A DNA stretch of 64,000 nucleotides. Source: Synechococcus sp. CBW1107 (GTDB taxonomy: Bacteria; Cyanobacteriota; Cyanobacteriia; PCC-6307; Cyanobiaceae). Under the pieces are notes generated by a model. That model was not told the DNA's origin and ran no database searches. It worked only from the letters and a program-made list of their open reading frames with translations. The stretch lies in contig NZ_CP064908.1 in NCBI RefSeq assembly GCF_015841355.1, forward strand, positions 248,001 through 312,000, given 5' to 3'. Position numbers and translations under genes: made by a program. Shown one piece after another: positions 17,904 through 26,366 of this stretch (position 1 is the first letter of the stretch; every line of letters starts with the position of its first letter).

Positions 17904-18405
17904 CGGATTTAAGGGAGAAAGGACAAAGGCAGCCGCGCTCTTTCATGGTTGATCCCATAAGGAATCGGCCAAGGTGAAACGCTGCTGTGGTGGAGAGGAA
18001 AACCGAAGAGAGTTCAAGTCCGTTCGTGACTACTGAACGGGGATGGAACTGCTTGAGAAAAAATGTCTTGTAAAACTGATCAGATACTCTGATGGATGCA
18101 ATCAGGTTCAGTAATCAGTGATGAACTCAGAGGAAACCGTCGAAGCGATCGAAGAATACATCTCGGCGGGCTTGGGTTGCACGTCAATGTGTCGAACAAG
18201 CACTAGGGCAGGGATCGCATCAGTGACAGTCGCACGACTGTCCACCGGCTATCAGAATTGATCGGGAGGTTCACATCACTGTTCAGCACAGGGTTTGTTG
18301 CAGCGAAATCATTCACCACACTGATCATCAGCTCTGCTGATTGCGACCCCAGTCGTGGTAGCGACGGACACCAGATCGCCTGCCCTGCAATGCTCCCCGG
18401 CGATT
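17904..18405. other. 502-bp stretch without a confident gene
   Basis: Only short frames occur here: 41 codons at 18121 plus, and 42 codons in minus direction ending at 18203. The sequence is AT-richer than flanking genes. No tRNA or repeat was seen. Confidence 0.45.
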
Positions 18406-19473
18406 TCAGCTGTAGGCGAGCGCCTGGTGCTCCAGCCAGCCGGCAGCTGTCTCGGCCCCGTCCAGCGGCAGGGGGCCCAGCGCGGCCGCCTGCAGGGGCT
18501 GATCCAGCTGCCACTCGCCGCAGCGCAGCTGCTCCTGGCTGAGCAACCGGTGGCGGCCATGCCGGCGCAGGGCCTCTTCCAGCACCGGCGCCTCGGCAAA
18601 GCCCTCCCGGTGCACCAGGTGGATGCCCACGTCGTGCGCCAGGGCTTCACAGAAGCTGCTGTAGCCAGGCTTGGTGATCAACCGCTCCACCAGCGGCATG
18701 ACCTCCATCAGGCGCAGGCCCTGGGGCAGCAGCCGCACATTGGCCGCCCCCGCCGCCGCGGGCTCGGTGCTCACGAACACAAACTCGGGCCAGCGGCGGA
18801 AGGGTTCCTCCCCCAGCTCGAAGCCAAGCCCGCCGAAGCTCACCAGCACGCAGCGGCCGCGCACCGGCAGCTCCAGCTGGTGGCGCAGAACCTCCGCCTG
18901 CTCCCGGGCCGGCGCCACGGTGAGCCCCACCCTGATCTCCGGCAGTCCCCAGGCCATCGGCATCGAGAAGGGACAGTGGATCAGTCCCTGGCCCATGCGG
19001 TAGAGCTCACGGCAGCGCTCGGCCCAGACCAGAAAGGGACCGCCCATCGGCGCATAGATGGCATCCCAGCCGAAATTGCCCACCCAGATCAGGGGCCAGT
19101 CGCCGGCCTGGGCCAGCCGCGCCAGCGCCGGCGGCACATCGCCCAGCAACAGCACCGGGCCGGCCTGGGCCTGGAGCCAGCGCGTCTCCGCGGCGATCTG
19201 AGCAGGCAGGTGCCGCTCCAGATCGTCGAGGGCCGCAAGGGTGGCGGCGGGGTCGGCGCCGAGGGCATCGGCCTGGACCACACCCACATCCCAGAGGCAG
19301 GGGCGCCGTTCAAAGGGCACCGGTCCAAACACCGTGCGCAGGAACGCGGCCGGCAGGGAGGTGGAGAGCACGAGCCGCCAGCCGGGCTGGCGCTGGGCCA
19401 GAGCCAGCAGGATGGCGCCGCTGCGGGAGCCGTGGCCGTAGCCATGGCCGCTGATGGCGGCGTAGATCAGCAC
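18406..19473 (-). CDS. GT-B-fold glycosyltransferase-like protein
   Basis: The 355-residue protein begins MLIYAAISGHGYGHGSRSGA, the glycine/His-rich loop typical of MurG-like GT-B enzymes. Its second half carries VLVSFGGLGFELG and LITKPGYSSFCEALAHDVG, the nucleotide-sugar binding region, then LVHREGFAEAPVLEEAL. Donor and acceptor are unknown. It overlaps the start-side neighbour, the phosphoesterase stop at 19467, by 7 bases, so the two are translationally linked. Confidence 0.8.
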   Translation of the reverse strand: MLIYAAISGHGYGHGSRSGAILLALAQRQPGWRLVLSTSLPAAFLRTVFGPVPFERRPCLWDVGVVQADALGADPAATLAALDDLERHLPAQIAAETRWLQAQAGPVLLLGDVPPALARLAQAGDWPLIWVGNFGWDAIYAPMGGPFLVWAERCRELYRMGQGLIHCPFSMPMAWGLPEIRVGLTVAPAREQAEVLRHQLELPVRGRCVLVSFGGLGFELGEEPFRRWPEFVFVSTEPAAAGAANVRLLPQGLRLMEVMPLVERLITKPGYSSFCEALAHDVGIHLVHREGFAEAPVLEEALRRHGRHRLLSQEQLRCGEWQLDQPLQAAALGPLPLDGAETAAGWLEHQALAYS

Positions 19474-20354
19474 GGCAGCGCCTCGGGTTGATCACCCAGC
19501 GGCTGATGGTCGCCCAGCGGCTGCCGGTGCAGAAGCTGCTCATAGAGCAACCGCCCTGATTCAGGGTCGTACCAGCGGTGGCTGGCATGGATCAGCTGAC
19601 CCTCGTCCAGCTCCACCCACGACAGATGGCACAGCTGTCGCCCGTCCCCATCGACGGCATGGCGCGGCACGAAGGCGGCGTTGAGGTAGGCGGTGCCGCG
19701 GCGATCGATCAGAAAGCTGCGCCGCTCCCCCCGCCCGCGCTTGAGGGCGTGATGCATGTGCCCGAAGACCACCAGGGGCAAGGGCCGCCGGGCGCGGATC
19801 TGCTCGATCGCCTGGGCCAGGTCCTGGTCACCCCAGTCGCAGGCGGGCGATTTCCAGTCGCGCCCGCAGGGATCGCTGGCCTCGCTGCCGAGGCCACTGG
19901 GACCACAGTGGGCCAGAAGCACCAGGGGCAGGCGCGGATCGGCGGAGAGGGCCGCCGCGGCGATCCGCTCGGCCGACTCGGCCAACCCGACGGGCCCCCA
20001 GAGGGCCTGCACCGCCTTGGAGAGGTGATGACCGCCACCGGCACTGCCTGGCCGGCCGCCCACCACGGACAGGCCGGGAGGGTCGAGCCGGCGGTGGGCC
20101 CAGCCGCAGTGTCTCTCGCCGAGCCGGTCGATCTGGCGCTGCAGTTTGCGACCGCTGTGGTCCTTGCCGGTGTCGTGGTTGCCGAGGATGCAGGCCACCG
20201 GCAGGGGCAGATCGGCGAGGCTGGCGGCGATGCGCTGGTGACCGTCGCTGAGATCGCCCACCACCAGCAGGGCATCGGGGGCGAGACGGGCCAGGAGGCC
20301 CACGTCACGCCGGTCCCATTGCCCGTGCAGATCCCCGGCAATGGCAAGGCGCAT
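19467..20354 (-). CDS. cyanobacterial-type metallophosphoesterase (TIGR04168-like)
   Basis: All calcineurin-like motifs are present: AIAGDLHGQWD, LLVVGDLSDG, CILGNHDTGKD, LLAHCGPSGLG and VVFGHMHHALKRG. There is no signal peptide, so the enzyme is cytoplasmic. The length of 295 residues fits a conserved cyanobacterial family. It precedes the glycosyltransferase with a 7-base overlap. The substrate is unknown. The divergent NadA gene starts about 60 bases away. Confidence 0.85.
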   Translation of the reverse strand: MRLAIAGDLHGQWDRRDVGLLARLAPDALLVVGDLSDGHQRIAASLADLPLPVACILGNHDTGKDHSGRKLQRQIDRLGERHCGWAHRRLDPPGLSVVGGRPGSAGGGHHLSKAVQALWGPVGLAESAERIAAAALSADPRLPLVLLAHCGPSGLGSEASDPCGRDWKSPACDWGDQDLAQAIEQIRARRPLPLVVFGHMHHALKRGRGERRSFLIDRRGTAYLNAAFVPRHAVDGDGRQLCHLSWVELDEGQLIHASHRWYDPESGRLLYEQLLHRQPLGDHQPLGDQPEALPC

Positions 20355-20417
20355 GTGGGCCGTGACGACTGCTCCCTTGCCTAGGCTGGTTTCATCCTGC
20401 CCCAGTTGAGGTCAAGG

Positions 20418-21374
20418 TTGGTTTTTGCCGCCCTTGAGGCCCCCACCACTTCCCGAGACCTGCCGGCCGCGATCGATGAGCTGCGCCTGGCGCGAAAGGC
20501 CGTGATCCTGGCTCACTACTACCAGAGCCCCGACATCCAGGATGTGGCCGATTTCATCGGCGACTCACTCGAGCTCTCGCGCAAGGCCGCCGCCACAGAC
20601 GCCGAGGTGATCGTGTTCTGCGGCGTTCATTTCATGGCCGAGACCGCCAAGATTCTCAGCCCCACGAAGACGGTGCTGCTGCCGGATCTCGAGGCCGGCT
20701 GCTCCCTGGCCGACGCCTGCCCGGCCGATGGCTTCGCCGCCTTCAGGGCCGAGCACCCCGAGCACATCGTGGTGAGCTACATCAACTGCTCGGCGGCGGT
20801 GAAGGCCCAGAGCGATCTGATCTGCACCAGCAGCAACGCGGTGGACCTGGTGAAGCAGCTGCCGGCCGACCGGCCGATCCTGTTCGCGCCGGATCAGAAC
20901 CTGGGCCGCTGGGTGCAGAACCAGAGCGGCCGCGAGCTCACGCTCTGGCCCGGCAGCTGCATGGTGCACGAAACCTTCAGTGAGCAGGCACTGCTGCAGC
21001 TCAGACTGCAGCACCCGGACGCCGAGGTGCTGGCCCACCCGGAATGCCAGCAGCACCTGCTCGATCTGGCCGACTTCATCGGCTCCACCAGCAAGTTGCT
21101 GGCCCGGGCTGCCGAGAGTGAGGCGCCGGCCTTCATCGTGCTCACCGAGCCGGGGATCCTGCACCAGATGCGCCAGCGGGTGCCGGGCAAGGCCTTTTAC
21201 GAGGTGCCGGGCGCCGACGGCTGCAGCTGCAATGCCTGCCCCTACATGCGGCTGAACACGCTGGAGAAACTGTGGCTGTGCCTGCGCGACATGACCCCGG
21301 CGATCGAGATGGACGAAGCGCTGCGGCAGCGGGCTCTGGCACCGATCCAGAGGATGCTGGAGATGAGCCGGTAG
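20418..21374 (+). CDS. nadA: quinolinate synthase
   Basis: NadA condenses iminoaspartate with dihydroxyacetone phosphate to quinolinate, the second step of de novo NAD synthesis, using a 4Fe-4S cluster. Visible family blocks are [82 protein letters not shown] and [18 protein letters not shown]. These contain the expected cluster Cys residues. The start is uncertain because no ATG is available: TTG at 20418 gives a normal N-terminus, and TTG at 20406 is also in frame. Confidence 0.95.
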   Translation: MVFAALEAPTTSRDLPAAIDELRLARKAVILAHYYQSPDIQDVADFIGDSLELSRKAAATDAEVIVFCGVHFMAETAKILSPTKTVLLPDLEAGCSLADACPADGFAAFRAEHPEHIVVSYINCSAAVKAQSDLICTSSNAVDLVKQLPADRPILFAPDQNLGRWVQNQSGRELTLWPGSCMVHETFSEQALLQLRLQHPDAEVLAHPECQQHLLDLADFIGSTSKLLARAAESEAPAFIVLTEPGILHQMRQRVPGKAFYEVPGADGCSCNACPYMRLNTLEKLWLCLRDMTPAIEMDEALRQRALAPIQRMLEMSR

Positions 21375-21438
21375 GGGGAGATCGGCGCCCATCCCGGGCC
21401 GTGGCCTGGATTCAGGCTCCGGACAGGGGTTGGCTGAG

Positions 21439-22920
21439 TCAGGACGGGTGCAGAGAGCCCACGCGCCACACGCCGATTCCCTGGCGGGGAACGTAGACCG
21501 CCAGGGTGGATCCGTCGCCGCTCAGAGCGGTGAGACCCGATGGACCCTCAAGTGTGGCCTGGGGCATGGGCGCAGCCGACTGCAGCTGGAGAGTGTGCAG
21601 CACCTCTGCGCTCTGGGGGTTGAGGACCTTGAAGACCCCCTTGGACCTCAGCAGGAGACCTTTGTCGGTCCAGTAGAGCTGCTGCGCCCGCTGCACCGCC
21701 TCGAAGGTGCGGATCCGGCGCGCCGAGGCCAGATCCCAGATCGAAAGAGGTGGACCCTGGCCGAGAGCGACGGCCAGCTGCCTGCCGTCCGGAGACAACG
21801 CCAGGGAAAGAATGCCGGCCGGGCGATCCAGATCCAGGCTTCCGATCAGCTTGTTCTCTGGAACGTTCCACACCTGGATCTGATGGTCGTAGAGACGGCG
21901 GGGAAAGGCCAGAAGGCGTCGATCAGAGCTGACGGCGATCGGACGTTCCCTCCAGTCCAGGGTGGAGAGATCAGCGGGAATCACTCGCAGCAGCTGGCCC
22001 GTGGCAAGATCCCAGACCTTGAGACCCTGCGGCTCCGGACTGGGCGCCAGGGTCACGAGCCTGCGGCCGGCCATCGGATAGGCCACGGTGGCACCATCCA
22101 GTCGCAGCCGAATCGCTCCTTCGGGCAGCGTTCGCACCTGCACCTGCTCTATGGCCGCCGTGATCAGCTCCTGGCCATCGGCACTGAAGGCCACGGAGCT
22201 CAGAATGTCCTGGAGGGTTCGTTGACCGTCCGGTAGTCCATGGAGGTGGCGGATCCGGCGCCGCTTCCGCCTGGACAACTCCAGGATGTCCAGCTGTTGC
22301 GCGCTGTTGCGCACCTGCAGCACCGCCAGCTGATCGCCGGCCTCGTTGAGGGCCAGATCCAGCGGAGGGCTGGCATCGCCCGTGAGCCTGGCCACCAGCG
22401 GGAACGGCCCAGACGCTGGAGTTGTGTTGAAGCTGATGCTCGGCGGAGCCAGCAGAAGTGCCAGCACCAAGGTGCTGATCAGGTAGGCCAGCACAGTGCA
22501 GCCAGCCATCAGCCGGGGCAGGTTCGGGCGGGGGCGCCCAGCGCCGGCTGCCATCAGTCCAAGGACCGCACCCGTGGTGGCACCGGCCGGCACGAAGACC
22601 AGGAGCATGAAGCCGAACCAGAGGGCCCCGTAGGGCCCGCCGATCAGGGAAGCCGGGTTGGCCTCGATCGGCAGGAGGCCGATCAGAAAGGTGCCGAGAA
22701 ACGATCCCCAGAGGGACGCCCACAGCAGGCTTCCCCGTGCAAAGCCGTCCTGCTGAGGCTGCGATCCGGATCGCCTCAGCCGCCACCGCCGGATCAGATC
22801 GGCGATGGCGGAGACCACCGCTCCCACGACACTGCCCACCACGAAGCTGACGAGCGTCATGCGCAGCAGCTTCGGGACCACGACCTGCAGAAGCGTGTCA
22901 ACGCCGATCAACGGGGACAT
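21439..22920 (-). CDS. membrane-anchored WD40-repeat protein
   Basis: The N-terminal ~160 residues hold four hydrophobic segments (about 15-40, 65-85, 92-125, 138-160). They are followed by a beta-propeller with repeat ends such as LKVWDLATGQLLRV, IQVWNVPENKLIGSL and LSIWDLASARRIRTF. WD40 propellers act as protein-binding platforms. Here the propeller would face one side of the membrane. No partner is evident from the neighbours. The frame is full and starts at ATG 22920. Confidence 0.82.
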   Translation of the reverse strand: MSPLIGVDTLLQVVVPKLLRMTLVSFVVGSVVGAVVSAIADLIRRWRLRRSGSQPQQDGFARGSLLWASLWGSFLGTFLIGLLPIEANPASLIGGPYGALWFGFMLLVFVPAGATTGAVLGLMAAGAGRPRPNLPRLMAGCTVLAYLISTLVLALLLAPPSISFNTTPASGPFPLVARLTGDASPPLDLALNEAGDQLAVLQVRNSAQQLDILELSRRKRRRIRHLHGLPDGQRTLQDILSSVAFSADGQELITAAIEQVQVRTLPEGAIRLRLDGATVAYPMAGRRLVTLAPSPEPQGLKVWDLATGQLLRVIPADLSTLDWRERPIAVSSDRRLLAFPRRLYDHQIQVWNVPENKLIGSLDLDRPAGILSLALSPDGRQLAVALGQGPPLSIWDLASARRIRTFEAVQRAQQLYWTDKGLLLRSKGVFKVLNPQSAEVLHTLQLQSAAPMPQATLEGPSGLTALSGDGSTLAVYVPRQGIGVWRVGSLHPS

Positions 22921-23048
22921 CCCAGGGAAAGCCGCCTGACGCGCGGTGCGTCAATCCTGCTCAAACCTCGGGATCCATCTCCTCGCGCGCCGACAACTGC
23001 AACAGACACCGGCAACAGACGCTGAGGCGGAGGCCCGCTGAGATGGCG

Positions 23049-24803
23049 CTAGGGCTCCGGCCACAGGACATTGACGTCGAGGACAGGCTTGATCAGTCGC
23101 CTCAGAATCAACTTGGTGAGAGGCTTGCCGATGAACTGACGCAGCATCCACCGCCATGGGCCGGAGCGTCGTTGCGCATCCAGCCTGTCGAGATAGTCCT
23201 CATTGAAGAAGTCGACCAGGGAGTCGACACGAGACCTGATCTGCTCAGCGATGAGCTGACGACGCCTGGGGTCGACCCTGACCATGAGCTGTCGCAGTTC
23301 CTGCAGCTGATCCCGCCTCCGCTCACCATCCTCCTCGATCAGGCAGGGTTGAGCGAGACTGACCAGTTGATCACGTACCCGTTTCCAGGAGTCTGTTTCA
23401 TACTCCAGCACACCGTCCTGGATCTGCTCGTGGGCGAAGGGATTCGCAGCGCAGACGGAAGGGGAAGCCGATGAGGATTCAAGGGAGTCCGAGGATGTCG
23501 GCCAACCGGGCAACCAGTCGATCAACGGGATCTTCTGATCGATGCACTGAAAATCACCGATCAGGTCGGCAAATTTTCCTTCCCTCAGCCGCTGACGTGC
23601 ATTGCGCCTGCCGATGTTGTAATCATAAGCCCGGAACTCAAACTCCAGAAATCCTGCGAAAGCTGAGAACACATCCCCGATCAGCAAGGCATCGGAAGCG
23701 GTGACGGTGAGCAGCTTGCCTTCCAGGCCCTCTGTCACCCACTGCTGAAAACGGGACTGTCCGAAGACCGCGCTGGCGAGGCCAATCGCCATCGCCAACA
23801 GGTTGTCTTCGCGATTGAAGAAGGGATCAGCATCAATCGTGCGTTTACCGGGAGCAACGAACAGATAGTGGCGCTGCGAAGGGCCATCCTTGTCATCAAT
23901 TTCCCTCGCCAGACTGGCGGCCATGCCAACCGGCTCGTTCTCGAAGACACCACCATCGGTGTACAGGTAGTTACCGCCGTACAGCTGATCACCGGCGGTG
24001 GCCTTGCGACTGCTGTCTCTGGTGCGCATCAGACTGGCCGCAGAGCCGCCGGTGCGGACGATGCGACGGGCGCGGAACGCCAACGGAAACGCTCCTGAGG
24101 ACAGGGCCATCAATCGCAGGATCGGCCAGGAACAGGTGTTCAGCATCGGACGCCACACCACCTGTCGTCCCTTCCGACGAGGTTCCAGCTCAGACAGCTG
24201 AATGGTCGGCTCAACCTCCTCCCCTGAACTGGCTGACGGCCCCTCCTGAGGCAACACACGCCGCAGCAGGCAGACGAACTGATCCTTGTAGCGGGAATAG
24301 GCGAACGATTCCTTTTCCCCGACAATCTCCTGGGAGAAGCCATTGAGATTGGCCATGGCCAGGCCAATCCGCAGGGAATCCGAGGCTGCCGGATGGCCAT
24401 TCAGCACATCGCCGGGATCGTCTGGGATGTACTCCTCACCGATGTCATCAACGACTGCAGAGCTGAGCAGGGAATACTTATGATGCTTTCGCGGCACCTT
24501 CAGGAGGCTATCGATATTCACCTTCATCACCCAGGCATTGAAGAGGGGATTGTCGTAAGGATCCCTCAGTCGGTCGCCGCCGTAATAGAGCTGCTGGCTC
24601 AGGATTGCGGCCGTCATTGCTCCAGCAGAGGCGCCAGTTATCACATCGATGATCACTCGATCCTGCTCGTAGCGCTCCGGATGCTCCTCCTGGAGAAACT
24701 CATTGTGCAGGGCGATGGCTTCGAGCAGCTCATACATTACCCCGGCCTCATAACTGCCCAGTGAGACCGCTCCGCTGATCACGATCGCAAGTTTTCTGGC
24801 CAT
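23049..24803 (-). CDS. patatin-like phospholipase
   Basis: The 584-residue protein begins MARKLAIVISGAVSLGSYEA, the oxyanion-loop start of the patatin fold, with the nucleophile elbow VITGASAGAMTAAIL (GxSxG) and the catalytic Asp in YTDGGVFENEPVG. It hydrolyses acyl esters of lipids. The open frame extends 85 residues further upstream, but those residues lack any family match, so the ATG at 24803 is used. The protein is longer than simple bacterial patatins, with a C-terminal helical part after ~450. No immune-type cyclase gene is adjacent. Confidence 0.9.
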   Translation of the reverse strand: MARKLAIVISGAVSLGSYEAGVMYELLEAIALHNEFLQEEHPERYEQDRVIIDVITGASAGAMTAAILSQQLYYGGDRLRDPYDNPLFNAWVMKVNIDSLLKVPRKHHKYSLLSSAVVDDIGEEYIPDDPGDVLNGHPAASDSLRIGLAMANLNGFSQEIVGEKESFAYSRYKDQFVCLLRRVLPQEGPSASSGEEVEPTIQLSELEPRRKGRQVVWRPMLNTCSWPILRLMALSSGAFPLAFRARRIVRTGGSAASLMRTRDSSRKATAGDQLYGGNYLYTDGGVFENEPVGMAASLAREIDDKDGPSQRHYLFVAPGKRTIDADPFFNREDNLLAMAIGLASAVFGQSRFQQWVTEGLEGKLLTVTASDALLIGDVFSAFAGFLEFEFRAYDYNIGRRNARQRLREGKFADLIGDFQCIDQKIPLIDWLPGWPTSSDSLESSSASPSVCAANPFAHEQIQDGVLEYETDSWKRVRDQLVSLAQPCLIEEDGERRRDQLQELRQLMVRVDPRRRQLIAEQIRSRVDSLVDFFNEDYLDRLDAQRRSGPWRWMLRQFIGKPLTKLILRRLIKPVLDVNVLWPEP

Positions 24804-25262
24804 TGGAGACGTCCCATCACTCCCTTCATAGCCATGTCGACTTGATGTGGTCAAGGCATTGCCACGAGCCAGCTCTCTTCGATAAACGCTGCCTCTGAGT
24901 GGCAGGCAAGACGCTACCGCTTTTGAAAGCAGCTTGAGGGTGGCCTGTCCACTCCAGGGGTTTGTTCCAAGGCGTTGTATCTCCACGGGCGTCGCTTGCA
25001 GGCCCGCGCATCGCCAGCAGTGCTCAGAGCATATCCGCTTCGCCTCTCGCGCTAGCACTTGATTTTAGCCCAAAGACCAAGATCACCTTCTGATTTGTAC
25101 TATCATAGGATCCAAGGTTCCTGGTGTTGAGTGTCAAGTCCCTTATCTTCACCCGGCTGAAATTCTTCTATCCGAGAGTGTTCGCTTCTCTCTCATTGTG
25201 GCGCCCAAAAGCTGACGTTCCCCAAGCCTTGATGCTGTCAATATCAGCCGTCACGAAGAGGC
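24804..25262. other. 459-bp intergenic stretch
   Basis: The stretch separates the patatin start from the end of the DMT transporter gene. Only shadow frames are present. The middle (25060-25250) is AT-richer and contains no recognisable structure. Confidence 0.45.
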
Positions 25263-26366
25263 TCAAAGTCCATGTCGGTGACCATGCCTGTGATGGATAT
25301 CGCTGACGTGGGCGTGCTCGTGCGCAATCGGCTGGTGCAGGTGCTCATGGGCATGCCAGCAAGGGCCTTGAGGCATGTCGGCAGGCAACTCATCCCCTGA
25401 GTGATCATGCTGGTGGTGAGGGTCTCCGCCGGCCGGATCGTGGCGATGCCGGTGGGCATGGCGGAGGGGCTCGTGGCGGTGCCAGTGCCCATGATCTTCC
25501 TTCAGCAGAACGGTGATGCCGAGGACCATCAGGGCTGAGGCCATGGCCATGCCGCCTGTGAAGGCTTCCCGCAACACCAGGACGGAGAAGAGCAGGCCCA
25601 CGAACGGCGCCGTTGAAAACACCACCGATTCGCGCGCCGCACCCAGGTGGCGCAGGGCCAGTAAATCCAGCCAGATCGAGAGGCCATAGCCAACGGCGCC
25701 GATCGACAGCAATGCCAGCAGAGCGGGCCAGGCCGGCAGGGTCTGGCCGGCAGCGAGAGCCAGGATCAGCATCGGAACCGAGGCCCCGATCGCCTTCAGC
25801 AGGGCAATCTGCAAGGGATCACGCAGACTCAGGCGTTGGCTGAGGTTGTTGTCGATTCCCCAGGCCAGGCAGGCTCCAGCGATCAGCACGGTGCCCAGCA
25901 CCGTTGCGCCGTTCAAGGAGCCTTCGGTGAGCAGCACAGCACCGGTGAGGATCAGAACGGCCGCGATCAGACCCTTGCGGCTGAGGTGTTCACGGCCGAT
26001 CAGCACCGCGATCAGCAGGGTGAACACCGCTTCCAGGTTCAGCAGCAGCGAGGCTGAACCCGCCGACACCAGAGTGAGACCCTGCACCAGGCAGATCGGG
26101 CCAACCATCCCGCCCAGAATGGTGAGCCCCAGGAGCGGGGGAAAGTCACGGCGCTGAACCGGTGACTCCTCCTGCTGATGGCCCAGGACCCCCCGCACCA
26201 TCAGCAGCGCGATGGCGGCTCCGGCGTAGAGCAGCGCGGCGATCATCAGCGGTGAGCCTTCGCGGCTGATGACGCTGATCAACGGCGCGCTGAGACCGAA
26301 GAACACGGCGGCCAGCAGGCCGGCGATCAGGCCCCAGCGCTGCGGGTTGCCCCTCACTCTCGTCAC
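25263..26366 (-). CDS. EamA/DMT-family transporter with histidine-rich C-terminal tail
   Basis: Ten hydrophobic segments and two EamA repeats make up the first ~290 residues (LIAGLLAAVFFGLSAPLISV, SAGSASLLLNLEAVFTLLIA, second repeat from VLGTVLIAGACLAWGIDNNL). The last ~75 residues contain around 25 His in HxH-type patterns, a metal-binding tail. The gene starts with GTG at 26366, and the GTGA overlaps the stop of the RND pump, so translation is coupled. With the pump and regulator this indicates export or handling of a transition metal; nickel, cobalt, zinc or copper cannot be separated from sequence alone. Confidence 0.88.
   Translation of the reverse strand: MTRVRGNPQRWGLIAGLLAAVFFGLSAPLISVISREGSPLMIAALLYAGAAIALLMVRGVLGHQQEESPVQRRDFPPLLGLTILGGMVGPICLVQGLTLVSAGSASLLLNLEAVFTLLIAVLIGREHLSRKGLIAAVLILTGAVLLTEGSLNGATVLGTVLIAGACLAWGIDNNLSQRLSLRDPLQIALLKAIGASVPMLILALAAGQTLPAWPALLALLSIGAVGYGLSIWLDLLALRHLGAARESVVFSTAPFVGLLFSVLVLREAFTGGMAMASALMVLGITVLLKEDHGHWHRHEPLRHAHRHRHDPAGGDPHHQHDHSGDELPADMPQGPCWHAHEHLHQPIAHEHAHVSDIHHRHGHRHGL

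Noticed and set aside
19467-20354. Phosphoesterase as the missing PdeM endonuclease of the ligase-associated set
   Set aside because: It matches the cyanobacterial metallophosphoesterase family placed before a glycosyltransferase, is longer than PdeM, and lies 23-38 kb from the ligase set.
23049-24803. Patatin as an effector of a cyclic-nucleotide defence system
   Set aside because: No nucleotidyltransferase or other partner gene lies next to it; patatins are common as lone phospholipases.
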